Source: CAYSYM01 sp964435115 (lineage in GTDB: Bacteria > Chloroflexota > UBA6077 > CF-72). Taken from it: 13,280 nucleotides of DNA. A model generated the notes under the pieces. The model did no database searches, had not been told where the DNA came from, and was given only the letters and a program-made list of their open reading frames with translations. Every line of letters begins with the position of its first letter. The first letter of the stretch is position 1. A program made the position numbers and the translations under genes. Location of the stretch: positions 1-13,280 of the forward strand of contig CAYSYM010000077.1 of assembly GCA_964435115.1 (NCBI GenBank), read 5' to 3'. Positions 7,016 to 12,733 of the stretch are shown here, piece by piece.

Positions 7016-8464
7016 CTACGGCAGGACGACGCCGCCGTAGTTGGGCAGCAGCCGCACGAGGCCCACGGCCGCTGCGTAGGCCGGGCCAATCGCGAGAAAC
7101 GCCAGCAGGCTGGCCCGGCGCAGCGACGGTCCCGCCCGGAGGGCCCGCGCCACCTCGTCCGCCCCGAGCGCGGCGAGCACGCCGAAGGCTGGCAGCGCCG
7201 TGAACAGGTGTCGCCCCTGGGGCGAATCGATACTCAGGTTGTGCCAGACGTAGCCGATCGCCGAGCCGGCCACCGCCGCCACCAGCATGGCGACCAGTTT
7301 CACCTCTGGGGACAGTTGCCGGCCCCGGGCCGCGCGCACGACGAAGAGGAGTAGCCCGCTCGTCGCCAGGAGCGCGAAGACATCGTACGGGAGCCGCAAC
7401 CGGCCGGGTGGAATGCTCAGCCAGCCGAAGTAGGCCACGAACGAGCTCCACGCAGTCGGCGCCGTCTCCAGGAAGTACGGCGAGAACGGCGAACGGGGGT
7501 CGTGCACCATGTACGGCACGGTCACGCTCTGGGCGGCGCTCCCCAGCACGCTCCCGTAGAGCACGAGACTCCGCAGCGCGTACGGCCCGTACGCCAGCAC
7601 CACCGGCACGGCGAGCCACGCGCCCCCGCGCACGACGTCCTCCACCCTCCGCCCGGCAAGGGCCAGCCCGACGAAGACCGCCGGCAGGAGGGTGAGCATC
7701 GAGTCCTTCGCGAGCAGGCCGGCCGCCAGCAGGGCGCCCACCCCCAGCGCCTGCGACCGCGAGAGCGCCTGCGCGCGGATGGCGCCGCCCAGGATCACCA
7801 GCGTCCAGCTCGCCGCCAGCGTTGGGAGCAGGTCGTTGGTGATGCTCCCGCTCAGGAAGATGAACTGGGGTAGGAACGCCACCGCGGCGGCCGCGAACAG
7901 CGCGAAGCCGGGCCGCTCGGGCCTCAGGCGACGGGCGAGGGCGTACGTGCCCGCCACGATCCCCACGGAGATCGGGAGCAGCGCCAGCCGCAGGAGCTGA
8001 ATGGCGCGCACCCACGGCGCGAATGGCAGGCGCTCGTCCGGCGTGTGGAGGTAGCGGTTGTTCTGGCGACCGTCCGGGCTGCCGAAGTCAGGGTTGCGTA
8101 CCAGCAGCGTGGCATCCGCCAGCTGCTGGGTTTCGGGCAGCCCGGGGGCAATGGCGGTCCACACCACCGCGGCGACGGCGTAGTACAGCGGCGGCTGGTG
8201 CGCCTCACGGACGGGCCGGTCCGGTGCGAAGGCGTTGGGCAGCACCCGGCGGTCCGCCAGCCAGGCCACGTACGACATGTGGAACGTCTCGTCCGGGTGC
8301 TCGCCGAATGGCACGAGGACGCCGTAGAGCACGCTGAGCGCCACGAACGCGAGCAGCACCTCCCACAGCCTGGGGGGCCGCGCACGGCGCGCGGCGGCGG
8401 CTGCAGCCCTCCACGCGGTCGGCCCGGGGGCGATCGCCGGCCGCTCCGCGATGGTGTCGCTCAA
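7016..8464 (-). CDS. DUF2142 / GT-C-type integral membrane glycosyltransferase-like protein
   Basis: Multi-span membrane protein of 482 aa resembling the DUF2142 and glycosyltransferase-39 group, enzymes that use polyprenyl-linked sugars at the outer face of the membrane. After the first span (about 33-52) comes GEHPDETFHMSY (54-65), with the acidic Asp-Glu pair typical of the GT-C first loop, then REAHQPPLYYAV (86-97), the DUF2142-like SGSITNDLLPT (205-215), LLAKDSMLTLLPA (250-262) and near the end SPQGRHLFTALPAFG (414-428). The N-terminal 32 residues are a cytosolic Ala/Arg-rich tail. The start is TTG 8464, supported by GGGAGGA 7 nt upstream and the absence of any other in-frame start before the first span. 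It stands alone: 169 bp from the next minus-strand gene, convergent with the MFS gene. No nearby cell-wall cluster shows what it glycosylates. Confidence 0.8.
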   Translation of the reverse strand: MSDTIAERPAIAPGPTAWRAAAAAARRARPPRLWEVLLAFVALSVLYGVLVPFGEHPDETFHMSYVAWLADRRVLPNAFAPDRPVREAHQPPLYYAVAAVVWTAIAPGLPETQQLADATLLVRNPDFGSPDGRQNNRYLHTPDERLPFAPWVRAIQLLRLALLPISVGIVAGTYALARRLRPERPGFALFAAAAVAFLPQFIFLSGSITNDLLPTLAASWTLVILGGAIRAQALSRSQALGVGALLAAGLLAKDSMLTLLPAVFVGLALAGRRVEDVVRGGAWLAVPVVLAYGPYALRSLVLYGSVLGSAAQSVTVPYMVHDPRSPFSPYFLETAPTAWSSFVAYFGWLSIPPGRLRLPYDVFALLATSGLLLFVVRAARGRQLSPEVKLVAMLVAAVAGSAIGYVWHNLSIDSPQGRHLFTALPAFGVLAALGADEVARALRAGPSLRRASLLAFLAIGPAYAAAVGLVRLLPNYGGVVLP

Positions 8465-8470
8465 GGAAGG

Positions 8471-8477
8471 TCCTCCC
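8471..8477 (-). promoter_or_regulatory. Ribosome binding site fixing a TTG start
   Basis: On the minus strand GGGAGGA precedes the TTG codon (8464-8462) by 6-7 nt. With no other start codon before the first membrane segment, this decides the start of the DUF2142-like gene. Confidence 0.7.
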
Positions 8478-8609
8478 GACGAGTGGTGGCGCGTGGGAGC
8501 CGGGATGGCGCAGGCCCGGACGCGCGGCGCCTGTACCTTACTACGCCCCGCACGACCCGCCCCGCCACGTGGGGGACGGACCCGACCCGAGCGTCACAGC
8601 CGTGCAGCG

Positions 8610-8632
8610 CCGGGGATGAGGCTCAGCCCCGG
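8610..8632 (-). terminator. Stem-loop directly after the DUF1858 gene
   Basis: CCGGGG (8610-8615) pairs with CCCCGG (8627-8632), continued inside by TGAG/CTCA around a single G after one A-G mismatch. It starts 1 bp past the TGA of the minus-strand DUF1858 gene. No T-run follows, so termination is inferred from position and stem only. Confidence 0.5.
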
Positions 8633-8633
8633 G

Positions 8634-8885
8634 TCAGCTCTGCCGGTCCGCGCTGCCGTGGCACTGGCAGATAGCCTGGCGCAGCTCAGCCAGCACGGTG
8701 TCCAGCGGCTGGCCGTAGATGTCGCAGGCGATCGCCAGCGTCTCGAAACGCGCCACCTCGCAGCCGACGCACTGCATCTTCCGCCGGATGAACACCTGCG
8801 CCACGTGGGGGTGGCGGGTCACCAGCTCGTCCAGGTTGGTCGCGCCTGAGATGGCCTGCGTTCCACTCGCCGCGTCTCCACACAT
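8634..8885 (-). CDS. DUF1858 redox-disulfide protein (hybrid-cluster-associated type)
   Basis: Small soluble protein of 83 aa with the DUF1858 fold: NLDELVTRHPHVAQVFIRR then MQCVGCEVARFETL (37-50) and an alpha-helical tail ILY-like, DIYGQPLDTVLAEL. The CVGC pair (39, 42) is the conserved redox disulfide of the family described as hybrid-cluster-protein-associated, which is often encoded near genes for nitrogen-oxide metabolism. An additional CQC motif lies near the C-terminus (residues 73-75), not a usual family feature. The ATG at 8885 has a GAGG ribosome site 6 nt upstream. It lies 210 bp downstream of the Crp/Fnr gene on the same strand and probably has its own promoter (8945-8972). Likely role: electron or thiol transfer during nitrosative stress, by association; no partner Hcp gene is in the window. 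Confidence 0.85.
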   Translation of the reverse strand: MCGDAASGTQAISGATNLDELVTRHPHVAQVFIRRKMQCVGCEVARFETLAIACDIYGQPLDTVLAELRQAICQCHGSADRQS

Positions 8886-8944
8886 GTCGTGCCTCGCGAG
8901 CCGAGCCTAGCAGCCGGGCGGCCCACCCGTCTTTGAGCCAGCAC

Positions 8945-8972
8945 AATATAGAGCCTTGCCAAGCTCGGTCAC
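8945..8972 (-). promoter_or_regulatory. Candidate promoter of the DUF1858 gene, with possible regulator box
   Basis: On the minus strand GTGACC (8972-8967, 4/6 to TTGACA), a 16-bp spacer and TATATT (8950-8945, 5/6 to TATAAT). The spacer contains CTTG-C-CAAG symmetry. Overlapping the -10 is TTGAG-CCAG-CACAA (8933-8946), which matches 8 of 10 fixed positions of the TTGCG-N4-CGCAA palindrome core found upstream of nirK. Weak evidence, but it is the only AT-rich spot in this gap. Confidence 0.4.
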
Positions 8973-8997
8973 GCGCCCATCCAGGGGGCTTCGGCCA

Positions 8998-9021
8998 GCG
9001 AGGCCGGCCAGCTCACCTCGC
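8998..9021 (-). terminator. Weak stem-loop after the Crp/Fnr gene
   Basis: GCGAGG (8998-9003) pairs with CCTCGC (9016-9021) across a 12-nt loop, about 75 nt past the stop of the Crp/Fnr gene and before the DUF1858 promoter candidate. No T-run; may simply be a chance hairpin in GC-rich DNA. Confidence 0.25.
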
Positions 9022-9095
9022 GTTGGGTGCACGCACGCGACCACACCGCCGGGCCGCTCCTGCCGCTCGTCTCCCGGGGGGCGGGCCCCTGCCCA

Positions 9096-9842
9096 CTACT
9101 CGCCCGGGCCGGGCAGCTCTTCGGCGATTGCCACCAGCGCGTGCGGCTTGAGAATAGCCACCCGCTCCCGACCGGAGGCCACGATCCCTTGGGCGCCCCA
9201 CGCACTCAGGGTCCGGCTGGCCGTGCTGAGTGTCGTGCCCGCCAGGTCGGCCAGGTTCTGGCGTGAGAGCGGCACGCCAATCTCGATGCCCCGGTCCGTC
9301 TTCACGCCCGTCTTCCCGGCCAGCCGCAGCAGCGTCCGGGCGATCCGGCGCGCCACCCGCTCGGTCTGGAGGTCGCGGATGCGTGTGTGGGCCTCACGCA
9401 GTCGAGCCCCGATCTCGCCGGCCACGGCCATTGCGAAGGGCGGGTGGCGCGCCATGACCTCGCGGACTACTTCGGCGCGGAGCTGCAGGACGAGACTATC
9501 CTCCAGCGCCACGGCGCTGGCCGGGTAGGAGCGCTGGCCCCACGCGCCGGCGGCCCCGAAGATGCTGCCCGGGCCCACCAGGGTCAGGATCACCTCGCGC
9601 CCGTCGTCGGTCTCGCGCACCACCTTCACCTGCCCTTCAGCCACGAGGTGGAGGTGCTGCGCGGGCTGCCCTTCCAGGAAGATGAACGCTCCGCGCCGGG
9701 CTGCCCTGGCCCGGAACTCGGCCGCCACAGCCCGAAGGGTGTCCGGCGGCAGCCCACGGAACAGCTCCACCGTCGAGAGGAAGCTGGCGCGCTCGTGGAC
9801 GTCCCACTTGCGCCCGGTGGGCCCCTTCGAGCTCAGCGCCAT
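9096..9842 (-). CDS. Crp/Fnr-family regulator, NnrR/Dnr-like by context
   Basis: Transcription factor of 248 aa: cyclic-nucleotide-binding-like sensor domain (about 20-130, with FLEGQPAQHLHLVAEGQVKV and LTLVGPGSIFG), a dimerisation helix (about 130-165) and a winged helix-turn-helix with SRQNLADLAGTTLSTASRTL (193-212). The recognition helix reads S-T-A-S-R where Fnr has E-T-I-S-R, keeping the Ser-Arg pair but not the Glu. The protein contains no cysteine, so it cannot bind the Fnr 4Fe-4S cluster; the cAMP-contact residues of Crp are not evident either. This leaves a Dnr/NnrR-like haem or NO sensor as the best inference, supported by the divergent nitrite reductase and the TTGCG-N4-CGCAA box at 10017-10030. 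Start ATG 9842 with a modest AGGCGGG upstream. Confidence 0.88.
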   Translation of the reverse strand: MALSSKGPTGRKWDVHERASFLSTVELFRGLPPDTLRAVAAEFRARAARRGAFIFLEGQPAQHLHLVAEGQVKVVRETDDGREVILTLVGPGSIFGAAGAWGQRSYPASAVALEDSLVLQLRAEVVREVMARHPPFAMAVAGEIGARLREAHTRIRDLQTERVARRIARTLLRLAGKTGVKTDRGIEIGVPLSRQNLADLAGTTLSTASRTLSAWGAQGIVASGRERVAILKPHALVAIAEELPGPGE

Positions 9843-10006
9843 GTGCGCGCCCGCCTGCTGAGCGCTCGGGCCATGGCACGGCGCAGCAGGCAGCCAGCCG
9901 TGGGGCGGGATTCAGGGCCGGCGTCGCTCACGTGCTTCACCACCTGGGGGAGGAAGGGTCCAGCGCAGTCGTCGAGCAGTGTACGTCCGCCCGACCCTGT
10001 GACAGG

Positions 10007-10040
10007 CGCAGCGTCTTTGCGCTGGCGCAAAGACGCTGCG
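10007..10040. promoter_or_regulatory. 34-bp palindrome with NnrR-type core between regulator and nirK
   Basis: Left arm CGCAGCGTCTTTGCGC (10007-10022) and right arm GCGCAAAGACGCTGCG (10025-10040) pair perfectly over 16 bp, separated only by TG. The core is TTGCG-CTGG-CGCAA (10017-10030), the half-site geometry of Crp/Fnr proteins (Fnr: TTGAT-N4-ATCAA) and the form reported for NnrR. Its centre (10023.5) is about 41.5 bp upstream of the start site predicted from the -10 at 10053-10058, the class II activator position. The arms extend well beyond a normal 14-bp box, so an extra role (two stacked dimers, a second protein, or an RNA/DNA hairpin) is possible. It lies between two divergent genes and could regulate both. 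Confidence 0.78.
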
Positions 10041-10052
10041 AAAGGGGTCGTT

Positions 10053-10058
10053 GATAGT
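10053..10058 (+). promoter_or_regulatory. Candidate -10 box of the nirK promoter
   Basis: GATAGT (4/6 to TATAAT) sits so that the predicted start site (about 10065) is 41.5 bp from the palindrome centre; no -35 consensus is present, as expected for an activator-dependent promoter. The leader of about 75 nt contains a hairpin, GCCGAG-GCT-CTCGGC (10086-10100), and the ribosome site GGAGAG (10128-10133) 6 nt before the ATG. On the other strand TACACT (9983-9978) is a weak -10 candidate for the regulator gene, and CCTGT-G-ACAGG (9996-10006) is a further small palindrome. Confidence 0.45.
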
Positions 10059-10139
10059 CCCGACGAAGCACGCGGCGGTGCCCGAGCCGAGGCTCTCGGC
10101 CCGTCGGCGCCGCGCGACGCCCTGTCTGGAGAGCCATCC

Positions 10140-11576
10140 ATGCCGACATCCTTCACGCGCTACAGGCAGCACCTGCTGATCGCCAGCGTGTCCCTGTTGG
10201 TCCTCGCCGCCGCGTGCGCGCCATACCTGGCAGCGCAGCCGGCCGCCCGCGCGGGGCCGGCCGGGGTGCAGCCGGCGCAGCCGGTGGCGCCGGCCGCGGC
10301 TGCTCTGCCAGCTGCTGAGACCACGGTCACCGCCACCGAGTTCGCCTTCACGCCGAAGACGCTCCAGGCGACCGCCGGACAGAAGCTCAGTATCACCCTC
10401 GACAACAAGGGTGTGATCGAACACGACCTCAGCATCGAGGGAACGACTCTCCGGATCGCAGCCAGGGCCGGCCAGTCGGCCAGCGGCAGCGTCGCCATCG
10501 ACACGCCCGGCACCTATGCGGTGGTCTGCACGATCCCCGGCCACAAGGAAGCGGGCATGAGGGGCACGCTCACCGTGGCTGGCAGCGCGCCCGCCGCGGC
10601 TGGGCCGGCGGCGCCGGCCAGCCAGGCTGCGGCTCAGCAGCCACCTGCCGGTGTCAAGCCACTGCCCGCCGGCCTGGCGCGCCTGCCGGCACCACAGGTC
10701 GCGCCGCCCGTCAACCGCACGGCGCCCGCGCGCGTCACATTCGACCTGGAGACGAAGGAGGTCACTGCCCTCGTCGCCGACGGGGTGGCGACGACCTTCT
10801 GGACGTTTGACGGGACGGTCCCCGGCCCGATGCTGCGCGTTCGCCAGGGTGACGCGGTGGAGATCAGGCTGAGGAACGCGGCCGACAGCCAGCTCACCCA
10901 TTCCATCGACCTCCACGCGGTGACGGGGCCGGGCGGCGGCGCCAAGATCACGCAGACCCCACCCGGCGGCCGCACCAGCTTCCAGTTCCAGCCGCTCAAC
11001 CCCGGGGTGTACGTCTACCACTGCGCCACGCCGCCGGTGGCAACCCACATCGCCAACGGCATGTACGGCCTCATCGTGGTGGAGCCGCCAGACGGCTTCC
11101 CCAGGGTCGACCGCGAGTACTACGTCATGCAGGGCGACTTCTACCTGCAGGGCGAGCGGGGCCAGGAGGGGCTGCGGGCGTTCGACATGGCCAAGCTACT
11201 CGACGAGAAGCCCGACTACGTGCTCCTCAACGGGGCGGTCGGCCAGCTCAGCCAGGAGAACGCCCTGGTGGCCAGGGTCGGCGAGACCGTGCGCATCTTC
11301 TTCGGCGTCGGCGGCCCGAACCTCACCTCCAGCTTCCACGTCATCGGCGAGATCTTCGACCGCGTCTACCCGGAGGGAGCGAGTGAGCCGGTCCTCCAGA
11401 ATGTCCAGACGACGCAGGTTCCCGCCGGTGGCGCGGCGATCGTGGAGCTCAAGGCCGACGTGCCGGGTAGCTACGTCCTCGTGGACCACAGCCTCGGCCG
11501 GCTGGAGAAGGGCGGCGCTGGCTACCTGGAAGTGAGCGGGCCAGACAACCCGGGCGTCTTCCAGCCGCTCCAGTAG
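10140..11576 (+). CDS. nirK: Copper nitrite reductase (NirK) with N-terminal cupredoxin domain, lipoprotein
   Basis: Reduces nitrite to nitric oxide, 478 aa. Parts in order: a lipoprotein-like signal (hydrophobic 12-25, Cys26 in LAAAC), an Ala/Pro linker, a plastocyanin-like domain (about 60-147) with blue-copper ligands His95, Cys130, His135, Met140, a second Ala/Pro-rich linker (148-190), then a complete two-domain NirK. In the latter, type 1 ligands are His254, Cys295, His303, Met308; type 2 ligands His259, His294, His450; catalytic residues Asp257 and His400. SSFHVIGEIFD and VDHSL are close to Neisseria AniA. An N-terminal extra blue-copper domain is known from Hyphomicrobium denitrificans NirK, where it can feed electrons to the core; the lipid anchor here is an additional prediction. 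The open frame runs upstream to 9387, but the ATG at 10140 has GGAGAG 6 nt before it and begins the signal. It is preceded by the palindrome at 10007-10040. Confidence 0.95.
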   Translation: MPTSFTRYRQHLLIASVSLLVLAAACAPYLAAQPAARAGPAGVQPAQPVAPAAAALPAAETTVTATEFAFTPKTLQATAGQKLSITLDNKGVIEHDLSIEGTTLRIAARAGQSASGSVAIDTPGTYAVVCTIPGHKEAGMRGTLTVAGSAPAAAGPAAPASQAAAQQPPAGVKPLPAGLARLPAPQVAPPVNRTAPARVTFDLETKEVTALVADGVATTFWTFDGTVPGPMLRVRQGDAVEIRLRNAADSQLTHSIDLHAVTGPGGGAKITQTPPGGRTSFQFQPLNPGVYVYHCATPPVATHIANGMYGLIVVEPPDGFPRVDREYYVMQGDFYLQGERGQEGLRAFDMAKLLDEKPDYVLLNGAVGQLSQENALVARVGETVRIFFGVGGPNLTSSFHVIGEIFDRVYPEGASEPVLQNVQTTQVPAGGAAIVELKADVPGSYVLVDHSLGRLEKGGAGYLEVSGPDNPGVFQPLQ

Positions 11577-11623
11577 CGCTGGCCTTGCCCCACCGCCGCC
11601 GCGAGCCGGACAGGAGGCGTCGC

Positions 11624-11652
11624 GCCGGGGGTGCGCCTGGCGCACCCCCGGC
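11624..11652. terminator. Strong hairpin between convergent nirK and dksA-like genes
   Basis: GCCGGGGGTGCGCC (11624-11637) and GGCGCACCCCCGGC (11639-11652) are perfect 14-bp arms with a single T between them (in practice a 3- to 5-nt loop). It is 47 bp past the nirK stop and 28 bp past the dksA-like stop, so it can serve both strands. No T-run follows. Confidence 0.72.
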
Positions 11653-11680
11653 CGCCGGCCCGCGTGGATCCCATCGCGGC

Positions 11681-12064
11681 TCAGGCGCCGCCGGGCCGTG
11701 CCGCCTCCTGCGCCTGCTGGCAGCCAATGCACAGCGTCGCCTGCGGCCGCGCCCGCAGCCGCTCCTCGGAGATAGGCCGGCCGCAGCTCGCGCACACGCC
11801 GTAGCGGCCCTCGGCGCGCCGCCGCATGGCGTCCTCCACCTGCTGCGCCTCGCGCCTCAGGATCTCGCGCGTCGTCGCCTGCAGCTCGCGCTGGAAGGTG
11901 ACGTCGGCCACGTCCGCGGGGTGCTGGTCGACCAGGCTCAGCTCACCCGTCTCTTCCCGCTGGTCGCCAGTGAACGCCGTCGCCTGCTCGCTGGCCCGCA
12001 GCCCTTCGAGCTCGCGCGCCCGCTGCGCCAGCTCGTCCTGAGGGTCCCGTTCATCGTGTCTCAC
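11681..12064 (-). CDS. DksA/TraR-type zinc-finger protein
   Basis: Protein of 127 aa with a charged N-terminal helical region, ELSLVDQHPADVADVTFQREL (41-61) and a C-terminal four-cysteine zinc finger: Cys91, Cys94, Cys112, Cys115 in CASCGRPISEERLRARP and LCIGC. The DQHPAD...TFxRE stretch is typical of the shorter YteA-like branch of the DksA family rather than E. coli DksA. DksA proteins bind the secondary channel of RNA polymerase and adjust initiation under starvation, with ppGpp; whether this branch does so is inference. Start GTG 12064 is fixed by GGGAGG 5 nt upstream and the absence of another early start. It is convergent with nirK and divergent from the small membrane gene. Confidence 0.88.
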   Translation of the reverse strand: MRHDERDPQDELAQRARELEGLRASEQATAFTGDQREETGELSLVDQHPADVADVTFQRELQATTREILRREAQQVEDAMRRRAEGRYGVCASCGRPISEERLRARPQATLCIGCQQAQEAARPGGA

Positions 12065-12069
12065 GCTGG

Positions 12070-12075
12070 CCTCCC
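12070..12075 (-). promoter_or_regulatory. Ribosome binding site fixing a GTG start (dksA-like)
   Basis: GGGAGG on the minus strand, 5 nt before the GTG at 12064, decides the start of the zinc-finger gene. Confidence 0.65.
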
Positions 12076-12184
12076 GGCTGATCGGCGCACGCCGGGCGCG
12101 TCCGCCTCCGCCCGGATGAGCACGGCCTGTGCCAGCCGCAGGGCGCCCGCCCCTCGGCCCGTCGCCCAGGCGCGCAGTGGTATG

Positions 12185-12340
12185 GCTGGCATTTGCAGGA
12201 TCTTCCAGTGCTCGGTGCGCCGAGCCGTTCTCCGTCCTCGTGGGGGCCTGGGGGCGTCAGCCCCCAGCGGGAACCTCGCTCCCCTCCTCTGGGGAAAGGG
12301 GCAGGGGATGGGGAAAACCGAAACACCGTGCTGGCATTTG
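12185..12340. repeat. Segment flanked by 11-bp direct repeats GCTGGCATTTG
   Basis: GCTGGCATTTG occurs at 12185-12195 and again at 12330-12340, enclosing 134 bp that hold all the hairpins of this gap. The layout resembles a small inserted element with duplicated ends, but no terminal inverted repeats are visible just inside the copies. Confidence 0.4.
12274..12313 (-). repeat. REP-like CCCC...GGGG intergenic repeat, copy 1
   Basis: On the minus strand it reads CCCCATCCCCTGCCCC then TTTCCCCAGAGGAGGGGAG. This resembles the repeat at 13215-13249 (CCCTCACCCTAGCCCT then CTCCCAGAGGGAGAGGGGA) in length, order of C-runs, central AGAGG and G-rich right arm. It is a diverged copy in the opposite orientation. 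Confidence 0.5.
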
Positions 12341-12428
12341 TCTCGCCCTTCCCGTAGGCTGAAGGCAGAGGCAGGTGGCACGGACGCGCCTGCCCGTCGC
12401 TACGACCTTCCACAGTAAGGAGTGCGCG

Positions 12429-12692
12429 ATGTTCCGGTTCTTGTTCGGCGTGGTGATCGGCGCGTTCGGCTACTGGGCCTGGCAGTCCTTTGGCCGCGAC
12501 CTCCTGGGCATGGGCGGCGACCAGGGGGCGACTACGTACGCCCCCTACAGTGGCTCCACCTCGTACGGCACGACCGCCCAGACCAGCACACCCGCCGCCG
12601 GCGCCACGAACACGGCGGGCGACGGCGCGGCGGAGACCACGGCGGGTGGCGCGATGGAGGGCGAGCAGTCGGGCACGAGCGGCGGCTCGTAG
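12429..12692 (+). CDS. Small single-span membrane protein, unknown function
   Basis: Protein of 87 aa that I do not recognise. MFRFLFGVVIGAFGYWAWQSF forms one N-terminal membrane span, reminiscent of YtxH-like small proteins (glycine-rich span with aromatic end), followed by about 60 residues of low-complexity Thr/Ser/Ala/Gly sequence without charged clusters or cysteines. The start ATG 12429 is fixed by AAGGAG (12417-12422) 6 nt upstream, the best ribosome site in this half of the window; the frame extends upstream to 12375 but that part has no support. The NifU-like gene begins 41 bp later on the same strand, so the two are probably co-transcribed. The tail would be extracytoplasmic or cytoplasmic depending on orientation, which is not clear (Arg3 before the span, Arg and Asp after it). 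Confidence 0.7.
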   Translation: MFRFLFGVVIGAFGYWAWQSFGRDLLGMGGDQGATTYAPYSGSTSYGTTAQTSTPAAGATNTAGDGAAETTAGGAMEGEQSGTSGGS

Positions 12693-12722
12693 CGGTCGTC
12701 GCGCCGTCGCGGCCCGCGCCCT

Positions 12723-12727
12723 GGAGG
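12723..12727 (+). promoter_or_regulatory. Ribosome binding site fixing a GTG start (NifU-like)
   Basis: GGAGG, 6 nt before the GTG at 12734. The open frame continues upstream to 12422 but overlaps the small membrane gene in another frame and has shadow-like Arg/Gly/His composition. Confidence 0.6.
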
Positions 12728-12733
12728 ACTCGC

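Larger units (their letters stand above)
12065..12428. other. 364-bp divergent gap with G/C-rich hairpins
   Basis: No gene is supported. It contains hairpins GCTCGG-TGCG-CCGAGC (12210-12225) and CTGGGGGC-GTCA-GCCCCCAG (12248-12267), a REP-like segment (12274-12313) and an 11-bp direct repeat at its flanks (12185-12195 and 12330-12340). Promoters for the dksA-like and small membrane genes must lie here, but I see no convincing boxes for either. Confidence 0.55.

Noticed and set aside
5167..7203. Very long plus-strand open frame (678 codons) across the intergenic region and MFS gene
   Set aside because: It is an Arg/Gly/Ala/Pro-rich shadow of the MFS gene in another frame, covering the promoter region and two opposite genes; no domain seen.
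6879..8015. Minus-strand frame of 378 codons inside the DUF2142-like gene
   Set aside because: Shadow frame of the membrane protein on the same strand, with Arg/Ala/Gly/Pro composition and no membrane spans.
9096..9842. Classification as oxygen-sensing Fnr
   Set aside because: The protein has no cysteine residues, so an Fnr-type 4Fe-4S cluster is impossible.
10007..10040. Reading the long palindrome as a transcription terminator
   Set aside because: It lies between divergent promoters, not after a gene, and no T-run follows; the TTGCG-N4-CGCAA core and promoter spacing fit an operator better.
9387..10139. Upstream extension of the nirK frame by 251 codons
   Set aside because: It runs antisense through the Crp/Fnr gene and through the regulatory palindrome; the lipoprotein signal and a good ribosome site place the start at 10140.
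11337..11366. Suspected loss of the catalytic NirK histidine in FHVIGEIFD
   Set aside because: Counting back from the type 2 ligand His306 in Alcaligenes NirK (PHLIGGHGD...NH) shows that His255 is the first histidine, which aligns with His400 here and is conserved.
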